Shown: positions 44,606 to 53,125 of the stretch, piece by piece
Layout of the letters: every line of letters begins with the position of its first letter
Numbering within the stretch: the first letter of the stretch is position 1
Source of the DNA: Nautilia profundicola AmH
Lineage (GTDB): Bacteria > Campylobacterota > Campylobacteria > Campylobacterales > Nautiliaceae
Direction of reading: 5' to 3'
Length of the DNA: 64,000 nt
Assembly: GCF_000021725.1 (NCBI RefSeq)
Contig: NC_012115.1
Span: 1,317,408-1,381,407, forward strand
Notes under the pieces: generated by a model
The model's database searches: none
Told to the model about the DNA's origin: nothing
What the model saw: only the letters and a program-made list of their open reading frames with translations
Position numbers and translations under genes: made by a program

Positions 44606-45331
44606 TTATTCTTCGTTTACTTTATCTTCGTCTTCTATATATAAAACTCTACCACAGTGAGGACATGTTACGATTTCTTCACCTTTAATAACTTCTGAAA
44701 AGATTTTATCGTTTATTTTCATATTACAACCGCTGCAAGCCTGTTTTTTAACAGGAGTAACCGCCGTAATTCCAGCCCATCTTTTTATTTTTTCATAAAA
44801 GGCATAAATTTTAGGACTCATTTTTTTAACTAATTCTTCTTTTGCTTTATAAATTTCTTCTTTTTGTTTTTCCACAGTTTCAAGTTTTTTAGCAACATCC
44901 ATACTTAAAATCGTAATTTCCGCTTCAATTTTTTCAATTTCTTCCTGAATAGATTTCTTTTCTTCTTCTTTTTGTTCTAACTGTTTTTCAAATTTAGCGA
45001 TTTCTTCATTTGCAACTTCGATTTGTTCACGTGCAAGTTCTTCTTCGATTTGAAGAGCTTTAAATTCTTTTTCACTTTTTACTTTTGACTGTTTTTCTTC
45101 AATGTTTTGAAGTTTTTCTTTAAGTTCTGCAATTAAAAGTTCGTTTTTGCCTCTTTTTAATTTAATATTCTTAATTTCTTCTTCTAATTTTTCAAGTCTC
45201 TCTTCAAGTAGGTTTTTTTGATTTTCAAGTTTAAGTAAAGGTGCTTTGATTCCCGCTTCTACAGGTTCAAGCTCTTTTAATTTTCTCTCAAGTCTATTTA
45301 ATTCTATTAGCTGCTCAAGAAATTTATTCAT
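44606..45331 (-). CDS. Coiled-coil C4 zinc-ribbon protein, HP0958/FlgZ-like
   Basis: A 241-residue protein: residues 1-180 form a long antiparallel coiled coil rich in E/K/L, and the C-terminus carries a four-cysteine zinc ribbon (ACSGCNMKI ... VTCPHCGRVL). It is the orthologue by position and architecture of H. pylori HP0958, which stabilises the RpoN sigma factor and binds flagellin mRNA. This fits the five sigma54 promoters here. The ribosome site is AAGG. Confidence 0.88.
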   Translation of the reverse strand: MNKFLEQLIELNRLERKLKELEPVEAGIKAPLLKLENQKNLLEERLEKLEEEIKNIKLKRGKNELLIAELKEKLQNIEEKQSKVKSEKEFKALQIEEELAREQIEVANEEIAKFEKQLEQKEEEKKSIQEEIEKIEAEITILSMDVAKKLETVEKQKEEIYKAKEELVKKMSPKIYAFYEKIKRWAGITAVTPVKKQACSGCNMKINDKIFSEVIKGEEIVTCPHCGRVLYIEDEDKVNEE

Positions 45332-45372
45332 TTTATGCCTTTTTTAAGTGGAATTATAACATAAATAAGCAA

Positions 45373-45464
45373 TCAAGTTGTGAAGTTGATAAGTCATTAA
45401 GATTTAACAAAACATCCTCGCCCGCACCACTTCGCCCTTCACAACTTACCTACTTACCTATTTA
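45373..45464. repeat. Octamer array B: two facing arrays forming an inverted repeat
   Basis: The left arm has TCAAGTTG, TGAAGTTG, ATAAGTCA, TTAAGATT (45373-45404). The right arm has the same unit reversed: CACCACTT, CGCCCTTC, ACAACTTA, CCTACTTA, CCTATTTA (45425-45464). AAGTTGTGAAG (45375-45385) and CTTCACAACTT (45437-45447) are an exact 11-bp inverted pair. The right array contains the stop codon of the Nif3-family gene. Confidence 0.7.
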
Positions 45465-46177
45465 ATAAAAAAGGGATTTTTTGAATTGGTTTTTACTATT
45501 TCAACTTTTAAATCTTTAATATCCCTGTAAAGAACATCTACAAAAAACCTCTCACTTTCATAATGTCCTATATCCATCAAAGATATTCCCCTGATTTTGG
45601 CATCCATCGCCTCATGGTATTTTATATCACCCGTTAAAAACAAGTCGGCTCTGATATAAGGCAGAAGTGACATTCCTGCACCGGTTGTGAGTGCGACTTT
45701 TTTTATTTTTTTGTGACATTTAACGGTTTTTAAGCATTTTAAATCAAGTTTTTCTTTTACAAACTCCGCAAATTCATCAAAATCCGAATCAATTTCCGCC
45801 GTATAAACAAAATCAAAACTCTCGCCCTTTAAACCAAGCACTTCTTCAGCTACGTATCTGTTAAGGTGTGTTTTATCAAAATTCGTATGCATTGCAATGA
45901 ATGATATATTTTTTTGAATAAGTTTAACCAAGAGCTTTGTTGAAAAAGAAGTAGGCACCACGTTTTTAAGAGGTTTGAAAATCAATGGATGATGCGCAAT
46001 AATTAATGAGTTTTCTTCCGCATTTTCAATCACCTCTTCATCCAAATCGAGCGTTAAATAGATCTTTTTAACATCATTATCAAAACTTCCGACCAAAAGC
46101 CCGCTGTTATCCCATTCCTCCTGAAGTTCAAACGGACTGATTTCATTTAAAAAATCGTATATTTTTTTTAGTTTCAT
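45458..46177 (-). CDS. Nif3-family dinuclear metal centre protein (YbgI-like)
   Basis: A 239-residue Nif3-like protein with the metal-binding motifs LIIAHHPLIFKPLKN (two histidines) and FIAMHTNFDK, and a C-terminal HYESERF that supplies further ligands. The family has two metals per toroidal hexamer. Its activity is debated (GTP cyclohydrolase-like annotations exist), so I name the family only. The position next to the zinc-ribbon gene and glyQ matches H. pylori HP0959. The last codons and the stop are in an octamer repeat array. Confidence 0.93.
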   Translation of the reverse strand: MKLKKIYDFLNEISPFELQEEWDNSGLLVGSFDNDVKKIYLTLDLDEEVIENAEENSLIIAHHPLIFKPLKNVVPTSFSTKLLVKLIQKNISFIAMHTNFDKTHLNRYVAEEVLGLKGESFDFVYTAEIDSDFDEFAEFVKEKLDLKCLKTVKCHKKIKKVALTTGAGMSLLPYIRADLFLTGDIKYHEAMDAKIRGISLMDIGHYESERFFVDVLYRDIKDLKVEIVKTNSKNPFFIK

Positions 46178-46178
46178 A

Positions 46179-47402
46179 TTACTCCTTGATTGCTTTTACG
46201 TATATTTTTTTAACCAACGTCTTATCTCCAACTTTCATTTCCACTTCGATTTTGTGGATTCCTGGTTTTTGAAACACATAATCAAATTCCCTTATTTTTT
46301 TATCAATGATATCATAAACACTGTTATCAAACGAGATTTTTAATTCGTCTATTTTACTGCTGTCAAAATCATAAACCAAATCCACACTTACCTCCAAAGG
46401 TGCTTTACCGACTTTAGGGTTTACATCTAAATTAAAAAACAGATTCTCATTTTTTTTTGATATTTCATTGTATGTTGTGTTTTCATCAACTTCTTCTCTT
46501 TGGATTTGGGAGATATTATTCCCATTTTCGGCAATTGAATACACATAAACTTTATATTTTCCTCCAACCGCAATATATTCGCCATTTACACTCAAATCCA
46601 CTACATCAACCTGATTTATATCGTAAGTTTCGGTATTTGTAAACTGAGAAACATTTTCATAAACATAAATTTTTTTATCTGTCGCAATATATACTTTACC
46701 TCCGAAAGTATCTACAGCTTTAATTTTCCTGTATCCAAAATCTATTTTCTGTAATCTGCTTCCGTCAATATAAAAAATATCAACCTCATTATTCATAAAA
46801 AGCAAAAATTTATTATCATCTATAAATTTGATTTTTTTAATATTTTTTATTCCTTTTAAAGCTATTCTTTTTTCGGCTTTTAATCTAAAATCATAAAACC
46901 TATCAATATATACTTGATTAGGAGCTGCGGCAATTAAATAATTACATAACGCAGAATCAATAAAATCGACACTTTTAATATTTCGTTTTTCTATGTTTAT
47001 TATTATTTTGTTTGTTGTTAAATCGTAGGCTTTAATATTTTTATTTGTAATTCCGAACAATATATAGTCTTTTAAAACAAATCCCTGAAATTCACCTGGA
47101 AATTTACTTATTAATTTAAAATTGTTGTCAAAAATATTAATTCCGTCGTATTTATTTAGCACTACAATTTTATCTCCGGTTGCGTTTAGTTTTGCTTCTA
47201 ATATATTGTCAATATGTTTTTTCTGCTTTTGCTTTGTTAATAAATTATACAAATATATTTTTTTTACCGTAGAATATAAAAGTATATCGTTTTTAAAATC
47301 CAGTGATTTAAGCGCATTGGTAGATACGGAATAGATAACGTTTAAAGAAGCGGCATATAAAAATGCCGTGAAAAAAAATAAAATCAATCCCCCTCTTTTC
47401 AT
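46179..47402 (-). CDS. Secreted beta-propeller-like protein with C-terminal PKD-like domain
   Basis: A 407-residue exported protein: signal peptide at 1-18 (ending FLYAAS), then about seven repeating beta-rich units resembling WD40/quinoprotein blades to about 290. Examples are IKAVDTFGGKVYIATDKKIYVYE and VVDLSVNGEYIAVGGKYKVYVY. A polar linker leads to an Ig/PKD-type domain (about 325-407, NPKVGKAPLEVSVDLVYDFDSSK ... FQKPGIHKIEVEM). The role is unknown; binding to a partner in the periplasm or cell surface is a guess. It interrupts the otherwise conserved glyQ-nif3 pair, one base before the Nif3 gene. Confidence 0.75.
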   Translation of the reverse strand: MKRGGLILFFFTAFLYAASLNVIYSVSTNALKSLDFKNDILLYSTVKKIYLYNLLTKQKQKKHIDNILEAKLNATGDKIVVLNKYDGINIFDNNFKLISKFPGEFQGFVLKDYILFGITNKNIKAYDLTTNKIIINIEKRNIKSVDFIDSALCNYLIAAAPNQVYIDRFYDFRLKAEKRIALKGIKNIKKIKFIDDNKFLLFMNNEVDIFYIDGSRLQKIDFGYRKIKAVDTFGGKVYIATDKKIYVYENVSQFTNTETYDINQVDVVDLSVNGEYIAVGGKYKVYVYSIAENGNNISQIQREEVDENTTYNEISKKNENLFFNLDVNPKVGKAPLEVSVDLVYDFDSSKIDELKISFDNSVYDIIDKKIREFDYVFQKPGIHKIEVEMKVGDKTLVKKIYVKAIKE

Positions 47403-47418
47403 TTTAATCCCCTAATAT

Positions 47419-48261
47419 TTATTCATCCACTCCTACATACGTCTCAGCCACACCTTTAGCGAGTTCTCTGATTTTTAAAATATAGTTTTGTCTTTCAGTC
47501 TGTGAAATCGCTTTTCTTGCATCAAGCACGTTGAATATGTGAGAAGCCAGAATCGTGTAATCATAAGCAGGAAGCGGAAGTTTCGCCTCAAGGCATCTTT
47601 TAGCCTCTTCCCTTGCATCTTCAAACCATCTGAACAGCATCTCTACATTCGCCACTTCAAAATTGTATTTTGAAAATTCAAACTCGCTTCTTTTATGCAT
47701 ATCACCGTAAGTTGTATTTTCATTCCATTTAATATCGTATACGTTGTCAACTCCCTGAAGATACATCGCAAGTCTTTCGGTTCCGTATGTAATCTCCACA
47801 GGCACCGGGAATGTTTTAAGTCCTCCCACCTGCTGGAAATAGGTAAACTGAGTAACTTCCATACCGTCAAGCCATACTTCCCATCCAAGACCCCATGCTC
47901 CGAGAGTCGGACTTTCCCAGTTGTCTTCTACGAATCTTACGTCGTGTTCTTTAAGATTAAGCCCGAGATACTCAAGACTTTCAAGATACATCTCCTGAAT
48001 ATTATCCGGACTCGGCTTCATAATAACCTGAAACTGATAATAACTCCCGAGTCTGTTCGGGTTTTCTCCGTATCTTCCGTCGGTAGGACGGCGGCTCGGA
48101 GCCACGTACGCCACATTCCATGGACCCTTGTCAAGACTTCTAAGAAGAGTCGCCGGATGAAAGGTCCCGGCCCCGCTTGGGAAATCGTAAGGCATTACGA
48201 TATTGCAGCCTTTGTTTTTCCAAAACTCCTGAAGTTTTAAAAGTAAATCACTAAAATACAT
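47419..48261 (-). CDS. glyQ: Glycyl-tRNA synthetase alpha subunit
   Basis: The 280-residue catalytic subunit of the bacterial alpha2-beta2 glycyl-tRNA synthetase. Signatures: [38 protein letters not shown] (class II motif region), [12 protein letters not shown] and [18 protein letters not shown]. Length is normal. The beta subunit glyS is not in the window, as in Campylobacter, where the two are unlinked. The ATG follows AAAGG. It is part of the cheZ-to-waaA run. Confidence 0.97.
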   Translation of the reverse strand: MYFSDLLLKLQEFWKNKGCNIVMPYDFPSGAGTFHPATLLRSLDKGPWNVAYVAPSRRPTDGRYGENPNRLGSYYQFQVIMKPSPDNIQEMYLESLEYLGLNLKEHDVRFVEDNWESPTLGAWGLGWEVWLDGMEVTQFTYFQQVGGLKTFPVPVEITYGTERLAMYLQGVDNVYDIKWNENTTYGDMHKRSEFEFSKYNFEVANVEMLFRWFEDAREEAKRCLEAKLPLPAYDYTILASHIFNVLDARKAISQTERQNYILKIRELAKGVAETYVGVDE

Positions 48262-48270
48262 ACCAATCCT

Positions 48271-49128
48271 TTATTTGTCGTTTTTCATAAATACATAATC
48301 ACCAACATCAGCCCCGCACGCCCTTGCCACAACTTCACACTTAACCTTAAAAAGATAAAAAACATCTCTGCCGCACTCACCGAAAAGGCATTCAAAATTA
48401 CCCATTCCCTTGCTTATAACCAGATCCGCTTCAAAAAACAGCTCTTTTGCCTTTTCATTAGCATACTTTAGATGAAACCCGGGAGTCGGAACACCGCTGT
48501 CGACAACACCGGCTATTTCCAATATCTCAAGCCCTTCAAGGTCTTTTAACGTAATATCGTTGATAATCGGCTTGCCTCTTGTGAAATAAAATATCTTATC
48601 CACATACTTTTTAAGCTCTTTTATCAATATTTCATCAAACACGTTTTCACCAGCATTATCGCCTAAATATACGATACTTTTTGCATCTTTCAGACGATTT
48701 TTAAATTCATTGTAATCATTATGCTTAAAATCAAGTTCAAAAATATTTTTTATCTCTTTTTGTAGATCATATTCCTGATTGACTCCCAAATCTATTACAT
48801 TTCCCGATACTGCAATTTTGCAGGCGTCATAGAGTCTGTCTTTTGATTTTTCAAGTCTTTTTTCAAGAATATCTTTAAATTTCAGTGCTTCTTTTATAGC
48901 CGCTTCTTTTTCTTTTGAAAAAGGGTCTTCAATACCTGTGGTTTTCGATATATAATCATACACCTCAGCCGCTATTTCGGGAGGGGTTACGTCCAAAGAA
49001 TATTTACTTATAATTTTTGCCACACCTCTTAAAATTTCACTGGCTTTATCCTCATCCAAGCCAAGACGCTTTGTTAGGTTTAGCGTCTGCGTATATATAC
49101 ACAGATAACACTCTCTGCTTATTTTCAT
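48271..49128 (-). CDS. DUF89/ARMT1-like damage-control phosphatase family protein
   Basis: A 285-residue metal-dependent phosphatase-type protein. It has CYLCIYTQTLNL near the N-terminus, SGNVIDLGV, the conserved YLGDNAGENVFDEILI (acidic metal site) and ISKGMGNFECLFGE. These belong to the subfamily with the CxxC N-terminus found in archaea and anaerobic bacteria. DUF89 enzymes remove phosphate from damaged or side-product metabolites. The substrate here is not known. It overlaps the glutaredoxin gene by ATGA. In the C. jejuni order I remember, neither gene is present at this point. Confidence 0.88.
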   Translation of the reverse strand: MKISRECYLCIYTQTLNLTKRLGLDEDKASEILRGVAKIISKYSLDVTPPEIAAEVYDYISKTTGIEDPFSKEKEAAIKEALKFKDILEKRLEKSKDRLYDACKIAVSGNVIDLGVNQEYDLQKEIKNIFELDFKHNDYNEFKNRLKDAKSIVYLGDNAGENVFDEILIKELKKYVDKIFYFTRGKPIINDITLKDLEGLEILEIAGVVDSGVPTPGFHLKYANEKAKELFFEADLVISKGMGNFECLFGECGRDVFYLFKVKCEVVARACGADVGDYVFMKNDK

Positions 49129-49364
49129 TTAATACCAAGCTCCCTTTTAATTACAGGCTCGTTAAACCCGCAGATCCATCTGCTGCCGATTAATATTACG
49201 GGCACACCCCTGCATCCGTGTCTTTCACAGTCTTTTGCAGCTTTTCTGTCTTTTGAAATATCTATTTTTCTGTATTTTACTTTGTTCTTTTTAAAAAACT
49301 GCTCGGCTTTTGTACACCACACACATCCAGGAGCTGTAAAAAGCACAACCCTTTTTACCGACAT
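49125..49364 (-). CDS. Glutaredoxin-like protein
   Basis: A 79-residue thioredoxin-fold protein with a CVWC redox motif (C14-C17) after VVLFTAPG, the cis-proline segment GVPVILIG, and ICGFNEPVIKREL at the C-terminus. Extra cysteines in DCERHGCRG precede the cis-proline loop. It probably reduces a partner disulphide or protects thiols, and may pair with the overlapping DUF89 gene. Strong ribosome site AAGGAGG. Confidence 0.88.
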   Translation of the reverse strand: MSVKRVVLFTAPGCVWCTKAEQFFKKNKVKYRKIDISKDRKAAKDCERHGCRGVPVILIGSRWICGFNEPVIKRELGIK

Positions 49365-49373
49365 CCAACCTCC

Positions 49374-49832
49374 TTATTTTTCTTCATTTTCTTTTTTCAG
49401 CACTTTACCCCACATAAGTTTATATTTTTTACGGCAAAACTCAAGCTCGTTTTGACATATCTCAAGCTGCTTTTGCAGCCTTTTAATGGTTTCCTGAGAA
49501 TCTTCATAAACTTCCTGAATGGAATAAATCGAGTTTTTCAAAAACTCGTTTTCTTCTTTAAGAGCTTCAATGGTTTCGTCTTTGCTCATTAAAACTTTTT
49601 CATGAAGAGTCAAAAGCATGCCGATTGTTCTTTCGGCCACATCATTATTATTCTCAATTACTTCAAGCTCCTCAACAGGAACGATGGCATTAGCTAAAGA
49701 TTCTATTTCTATATAAATTACGCCATCACTTTTTTTACATTTGAGTTCTTTTTGTTTACAGGCTTTTAAAACTTCTTTTTTATCTTTTCCGCTTAGTTTA
49801 CAAAATTCCTCTAACGTAAGCCATGTTTGCAT
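49374..49832 (-). CDS. DUF3972 family protein (MerR-like head, coiled-coil tail)
   Basis: A 152-residue protein. Residues 1-45 look like a small DNA-binding or MerR-like head (WLTLEEFCKLSGKDKKEVLKACKQK) with several cysteines. From about 65 to the end it is a continuous coiled coil (IEALKEENEFLKNSIYSIQE ...). It corresponds by position to C. jejuni Cj0703, a conserved phylum-specific protein of unknown function. The first base of its ATG is the last base of the purE stop codon (TGATG). Confidence 0.8.
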   Translation of the reverse strand: MQTWLTLEEFCKLSGKDKKEVLKACKQKELKCKKSDGVIYIEIESLANAIVPVEELEVIENNNDVAERTIGMLLTLHEKVLMSKDETIEALKEENEFLKNSIYSIQEVYEDSQETIKRLQKQLEICQNELEFCRKKYKLMWGKVLKKENEEK

Positions 49833-50329
49833 CAGTCTATTCTTACTTCTACTTCTTTAGAATCCATCTCTACTTTTTTAGCTCCCGCAACCCTGTCTTC
49901 TTCAAGTTTGGCTTTAAGTTCGTCATCATTATTTGCTAAAATCTGAAGCGCAAGATACGCCGCGTTTTTAGCTCCGGCTTTTCCTACAGCTAAAGTTGCA
50001 ACAGGCATACCTCCCGGCATTTGAACAGTACTTAAAAGTGCGTCAAGTCCGTCCATCATACCCGTAGGCATAGGAACACCAATCACCGGCCTTGTAGTAA
50101 GTGATGCAACCACACCTGCAAGGTGAGCCGCCATCCCGGCACCGCAAATAAACACTTTACAACCTCTCTCTTCAGCTTCTTTTACATAGCTGTGAGTTCT
50201 GTCTGGCGTTCTGTGTGCCGATGTGATAATCAGCTCATAAGGAATTTGGAATTTTTCCAAAATCTTAACAGCTTCTCTCATAATCTCATAATCGCTCTTG
50301 CTTCCCATAAGTATTGATATAAATCTCAT
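49832..50329 (-). CDS. purE: N5-carboxyaminoimidazole ribonucleotide mutase
   Basis: The 165-residue class I PurE converts N5-CAIR to CAIR in purine synthesis. Active-site motifs: ILMGSKSDYEIM, ITSAHRTPDRT, FICGAGMAAHLAGV and VQMPGGMPVATLAVG. Octameric enzyme family, length typical. No purK is adjacent in this window. The ATG follows GGAG. Confidence 0.97.
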   Translation of the reverse strand: MRFISILMGSKSDYEIMREAVKILEKFQIPYELIITSAHRTPDRTHSYVKEAEERGCKVFICGAGMAAHLAGVVASLTTRPVIGVPMPTGMMDGLDALLSTVQMPGGMPVATLAVGKAGAKNAAYLALQILANNDDELKAKLEEDRVAGAKKVEMDSKEVEVRID

Positions 50330-50338
50330 ATTTTCTCC

Positions 50339-51625
50339 TTATACTCCGTTTGGACTAAACTCGACTTTTTTTCTTAAAAACGTAAGATACGGCAACTTAC
50401 AAGGTAATTTTATAGGGTTTAAATTCCCGCTGTGTACCGCTTCTAAAACCTTACCGTTTTTTGTTTCTATTTTATTAAACTTCAGTATCCATTTACCGTT
50501 TTCCTGCCAAATTTCACCTATTTCGTTTTTTACAGGTGAAATTTTAGCATTTTTTGGTGCGAGTATTTCAACAACGTCACCCGGGAATGTTTTATATTTA
50601 CACATAAACGTTTCTTCATCTTCATTTACAATTCCGCTAACCTGCCATTCACCGTGAGTGAGTGAGGTTTCGAGATTTTGAGTATCGTGTCTTTCATAAG
50701 GTCTTTTTACAAGGTATGCGTCTGTAAGTCCCCTGTTTTTGGTAGTCAGGATTTCATTCATAAAGTATTCTTTGTCAAACTCCCTGCCTTCATAAAACGC
50801 ATCAATCGCCTCCCTGTAGGCTTTTGTCACAACCCCGACATAATAAGGCGCTTTGGTTCTTCCCTCAATCTTAATGGAATCAACCGCCCCGCTTTTTAAA
50901 ATCTCAGGAATATGCTCAATCAGACACAGATCTTTTGCGTTCATTATATACGTACCGTCTTCCGGATACTCTTCAAGTTTAAACATCATACCCGTTTCCG
51001 GATTTTCTGCATAAAGCACGTACGGATACCTGCAGTCGTTCGCACAGCTTCCTTTGTTCGGGTTTCTTCCGAACTGCACCGCACTCAACAGACACCTTCC
51101 GCTGTATGCAAAACACATAGCGCCGTGTACAAACGTTTCAATCTCTACATCCGGTACTTTTTCTTTAATTCTCTGTAAATCTTTTAATGTTGATTCTCTC
51201 GCTGCAATAATTCTTTTAACACCTAAATCCCTGTATGCTTTATAATCCCATGAATTAAGAGCATTAGCCTGAGTTGAGAGATGAATTTCAATTTCAGGCG
51301 CAATCTCCCTTGCTTTCATCAACACACCCAAAGATGAAACAATCATCGCATCAACGCCTATTTCTTTAAGTTTTAATATATGCTCTTCCACCAAAGGCAG
51401 CTGATTTTCAAACGGAAACGAGTTTACCGTTGCATAAACCCTAACACCTCTTTCATGTGCGTATTTTACCGCTTCGGCAAAATTTTCATAATTAAACTCT
51501 TTACCGCTGTGGCATCTAAGTGAAAAATGGCTCACACCGGCATAAACGGCGTCCGCCCCGTATGCTATAGCTATTTTTAATTTTTCAAAATCACCCGCAG
51601 GTGCTAATAATTCAACTTTCTTCAT
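50339..51625 (-). CDS. Peptidase U32 family protein (TrhP/YegQ-like tRNA hydroxylation factor)
   Basis: A 428-residue U32 protein. It begins KVELLAPAGDFEKLKIAIAYGADAVYAG and contains the hallmark ETFVHGAMCFAYSGRCLLSAV, followed by GSCANDCRYPY, cysteines that bind an iron-sulphur cluster in family members. The C-terminal domain (about 330-428) is beta-rich. Members called TrhP/RlhA hydroxylate tRNA or rRNA pyrimidines using prephenate, and older annotation is collagenase-like protease. It starts immediately after the cheZ stop, with GGAG inside the end of cheZ. Confidence 0.9.
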   Translation of the reverse strand: MKKVELLAPAGDFEKLKIAIAYGADAVYAGVSHFSLRCHSGKEFNYENFAEAVKYAHERGVRVYATVNSFPFENQLPLVEEHILKLKEIGVDAMIVSSLGVLMKAREIAPEIEIHLSTQANALNSWDYKAYRDLGVKRIIAARESTLKDLQRIKEKVPDVEIETFVHGAMCFAYSGRCLLSAVQFGRNPNKGSCANDCRYPYVLYAENPETGMMFKLEEYPEDGTYIMNAKDLCLIEHIPEILKSGAVDSIKIEGRTKAPYYVGVVTKAYREAIDAFYEGREFDKEYFMNEILTTKNRGLTDAYLVKRPYERHDTQNLETSLTHGEWQVSGIVNEDEETFMCKYKTFPGDVVEILAPKNAKISPVKNEIGEIWQENGKWILKFNKIETKNGKVLEAVHSGNLNPIKLPCKLPYLTFLRKKVEFSPNGV

Positions 51626-52285
51626 TTATTTTGCTCCAAACTGCGCTATTAATGCTTCTATATCATCTTCATTAACAAGTTCTTCGTTTTCATCACCTTT
51701 TATGTGAGTGGCGCTTTTAACTCTTTCACTATCATCAATTTTACCTTCAAAGAGTCTGTTCATATACTTAATTAAGGCTCTCATAATATTAATAACTCTT
51801 TCAATTTTTTGACGGTGAATATCCTGATACTGCATTATATCCATAGCCATCATTATTTCATCCTGAGTAGCTTCTCCGGATTCTATCGCTTTTTGAACTT
51901 TATCAATCATTTCATTAACTCTGTCAAGTTCCTCTTTAAATGTTTTAATATGAGGAAAAGCGTTTGAAAGTTTTGTGAAAAGTTCTTTTTCATGCTCTAA
52001 AAACTTCAGCACTTCGCTTAATTCTTCAACGGCATCGGCCATTGAAGCGGAAATATTATCCATAATATCCAAAATTTGAGTTGCTTTTTCTTCACTCTCT
52101 TTTGTAACTTCATCAAGCTGAGCAACAACTTTATGCTTCTCATCCGCAGGTGGCGGCATTATTTCTTCTTTTTCATCTTTTACTTCTTCAGATTCATTTT
52201 GATTTGTTTCTTCATTTTCAATATCTATGTTTTCAAGTTCGTCAACGCCGCCTGCCATTAAAGCATCTAATTCTTCTTGGGTCAT
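51626..52285 (-). CDS. cheZ: CheZ-like CheY-P phosphatase
   Basis: A 219-residue chemotaxis protein. A long helical hairpin (about 55-175) carries MQYQDIHRQKIERVI, with D155 and Q159 matching the CheZ catalytic Asp-Gln pair (D143/Q147 in E. coli). Both ends resemble CheY-binding peptides: TQEELDALMAG at the N-terminus is like the FliM tail, and NEDDIEALIAQFG at the C-terminus is like that of CheZ. Residues 20-50 are an acidic linker. Position matches C. jejuni Cj0700. First gene of the run towards waaA; ribosome site GAGGTG. Confidence 0.88.
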   Translation of the reverse strand: MTQEELDALMAGGVDELENIDIENEETNQNESEEVKDEKEEIMPPPADEKHKVVAQLDEVTKESEEKATQILDIMDNISASMADAVEELSEVLKFLEHEKELFTKLSNAFPHIKTFKEELDRVNEMIDKVQKAIESGEATQDEIMMAMDIMQYQDIHRQKIERVINIMRALIKYMNRLFEGKIDDSERVKSATHIKGDENEELVNEDDIEALIAQFGAK

Positions 52286-52339
52286 GGCTCACCTCTTTTT
52301 TTGATTAATTATATATAATTTCATTTAAAAAGGCAAAAA

Positions 52340-53116
52340 ATGCTTATAGACCTTCATAATCACACACCTTTATGCAAACACGCCATAGGTGAGCCCGAAG
52401 AATATATAAAAAAAGCGATCGAAAAAGGGATTGACATATACGGTTTCGCAGATCATGCACCTATGGATTTCGATTCTAAATACAGAATGTCTTTTGAAGA
52501 AATGGAAAAATACGAACAGACAATAGTCTCACTGTCTAAAAAGTACAAAAACAAGATTAAAATTTTATTAGGTTATGAAGTGGATTTTACACCGGTTATT
52601 GATGACAGAGTATTAAAAAGGGATGTTGATTATCTAATAGGAAGTGTCCATTTCTTGGACAACTGGGGATTTGACAATCCGGAATTTATTAGAGACTGGG
52701 AACAACGGGACGTGGATGATATTTATAAAGAATATTTTCATTTAATAGAAAAATTGGCGGAGTCTAAACTGTTTAACATTGTAGGACACCTTGATTTAAT
52801 CAAAGTATTTGGATATAAACCCAAAACACCTATAAAAGACATTGCAAAAAACGCCGTTAAAGCCATTAAAAAATCCGGTATGGCGGTAGAACTGAATACT
52901 GCCGGAATAAGAAAGCCGGTAAAAGAGCTCTATCCCGGAGACGAACTGCTTGAAATGATTTTTGAAGAAAATATTGATATTACATTTTCAAGTGACGCTC
53001 ACTCGCCGGAACAGGTAGGATTTATGCTTAATGAAACGGTGCAAAAAGCTAAACAGTTAGGGTTTAATGAAGCCGTTTATTTTGAAAAAAAACAAAAAAT
53101 AAAAGTTAAAATTTAA
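52340..53116 (+). CDS. hisJ: Histidinol-phosphatase, PHP family (HisJ/HisK-type)
   Basis: A 258-residue metal-dependent phosphatase of histidine synthesis. All PHP ligands are visible: IDLHNHTPLCKHA, GFADHAPMDF, GYEVDF, IGSVHFLDNWGFDNP, VGHLDLIKVFG and FSSDAHSPEQVG. The HFLD and HAPMDF contexts are characteristic of HisJ rather than of polymerase PHP domains. It is divergent from cheZ and 9 bases before an MFS gene, so the two are probably co-transcribed. Confidence 0.92.
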   Translation: MLIDLHNHTPLCKHAIGEPEEYIKKAIEKGIDIYGFADHAPMDFDSKYRMSFEEMEKYEQTIVSLSKKYKNKIKILLGYEVDFTPVIDDRVLKRDVDYLIGSVHFLDNWGFDNPEFIRDWEQRDVDDIYKEYFHLIEKLAESKLFNIVGHLDLIKVFGYKPKTPIKDIAKNAVKAIKKSGMAVELNTAGIRKPVKELYPGDELLEMIFEENIDITFSSDAHSPEQVGFMLNETVQKAKQLGFNEAVYFEKKQKIKVKI

Positions 53117-53125
53117 AGGAGAGTT

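Noticed and set aside
47695-48240. 181-codon open frame opposite glyQ
   Set aside because: Mirror frame of a highly conserved synthetase gene; composition (His, Ser, Arg rich) is typical of a shadow frame.
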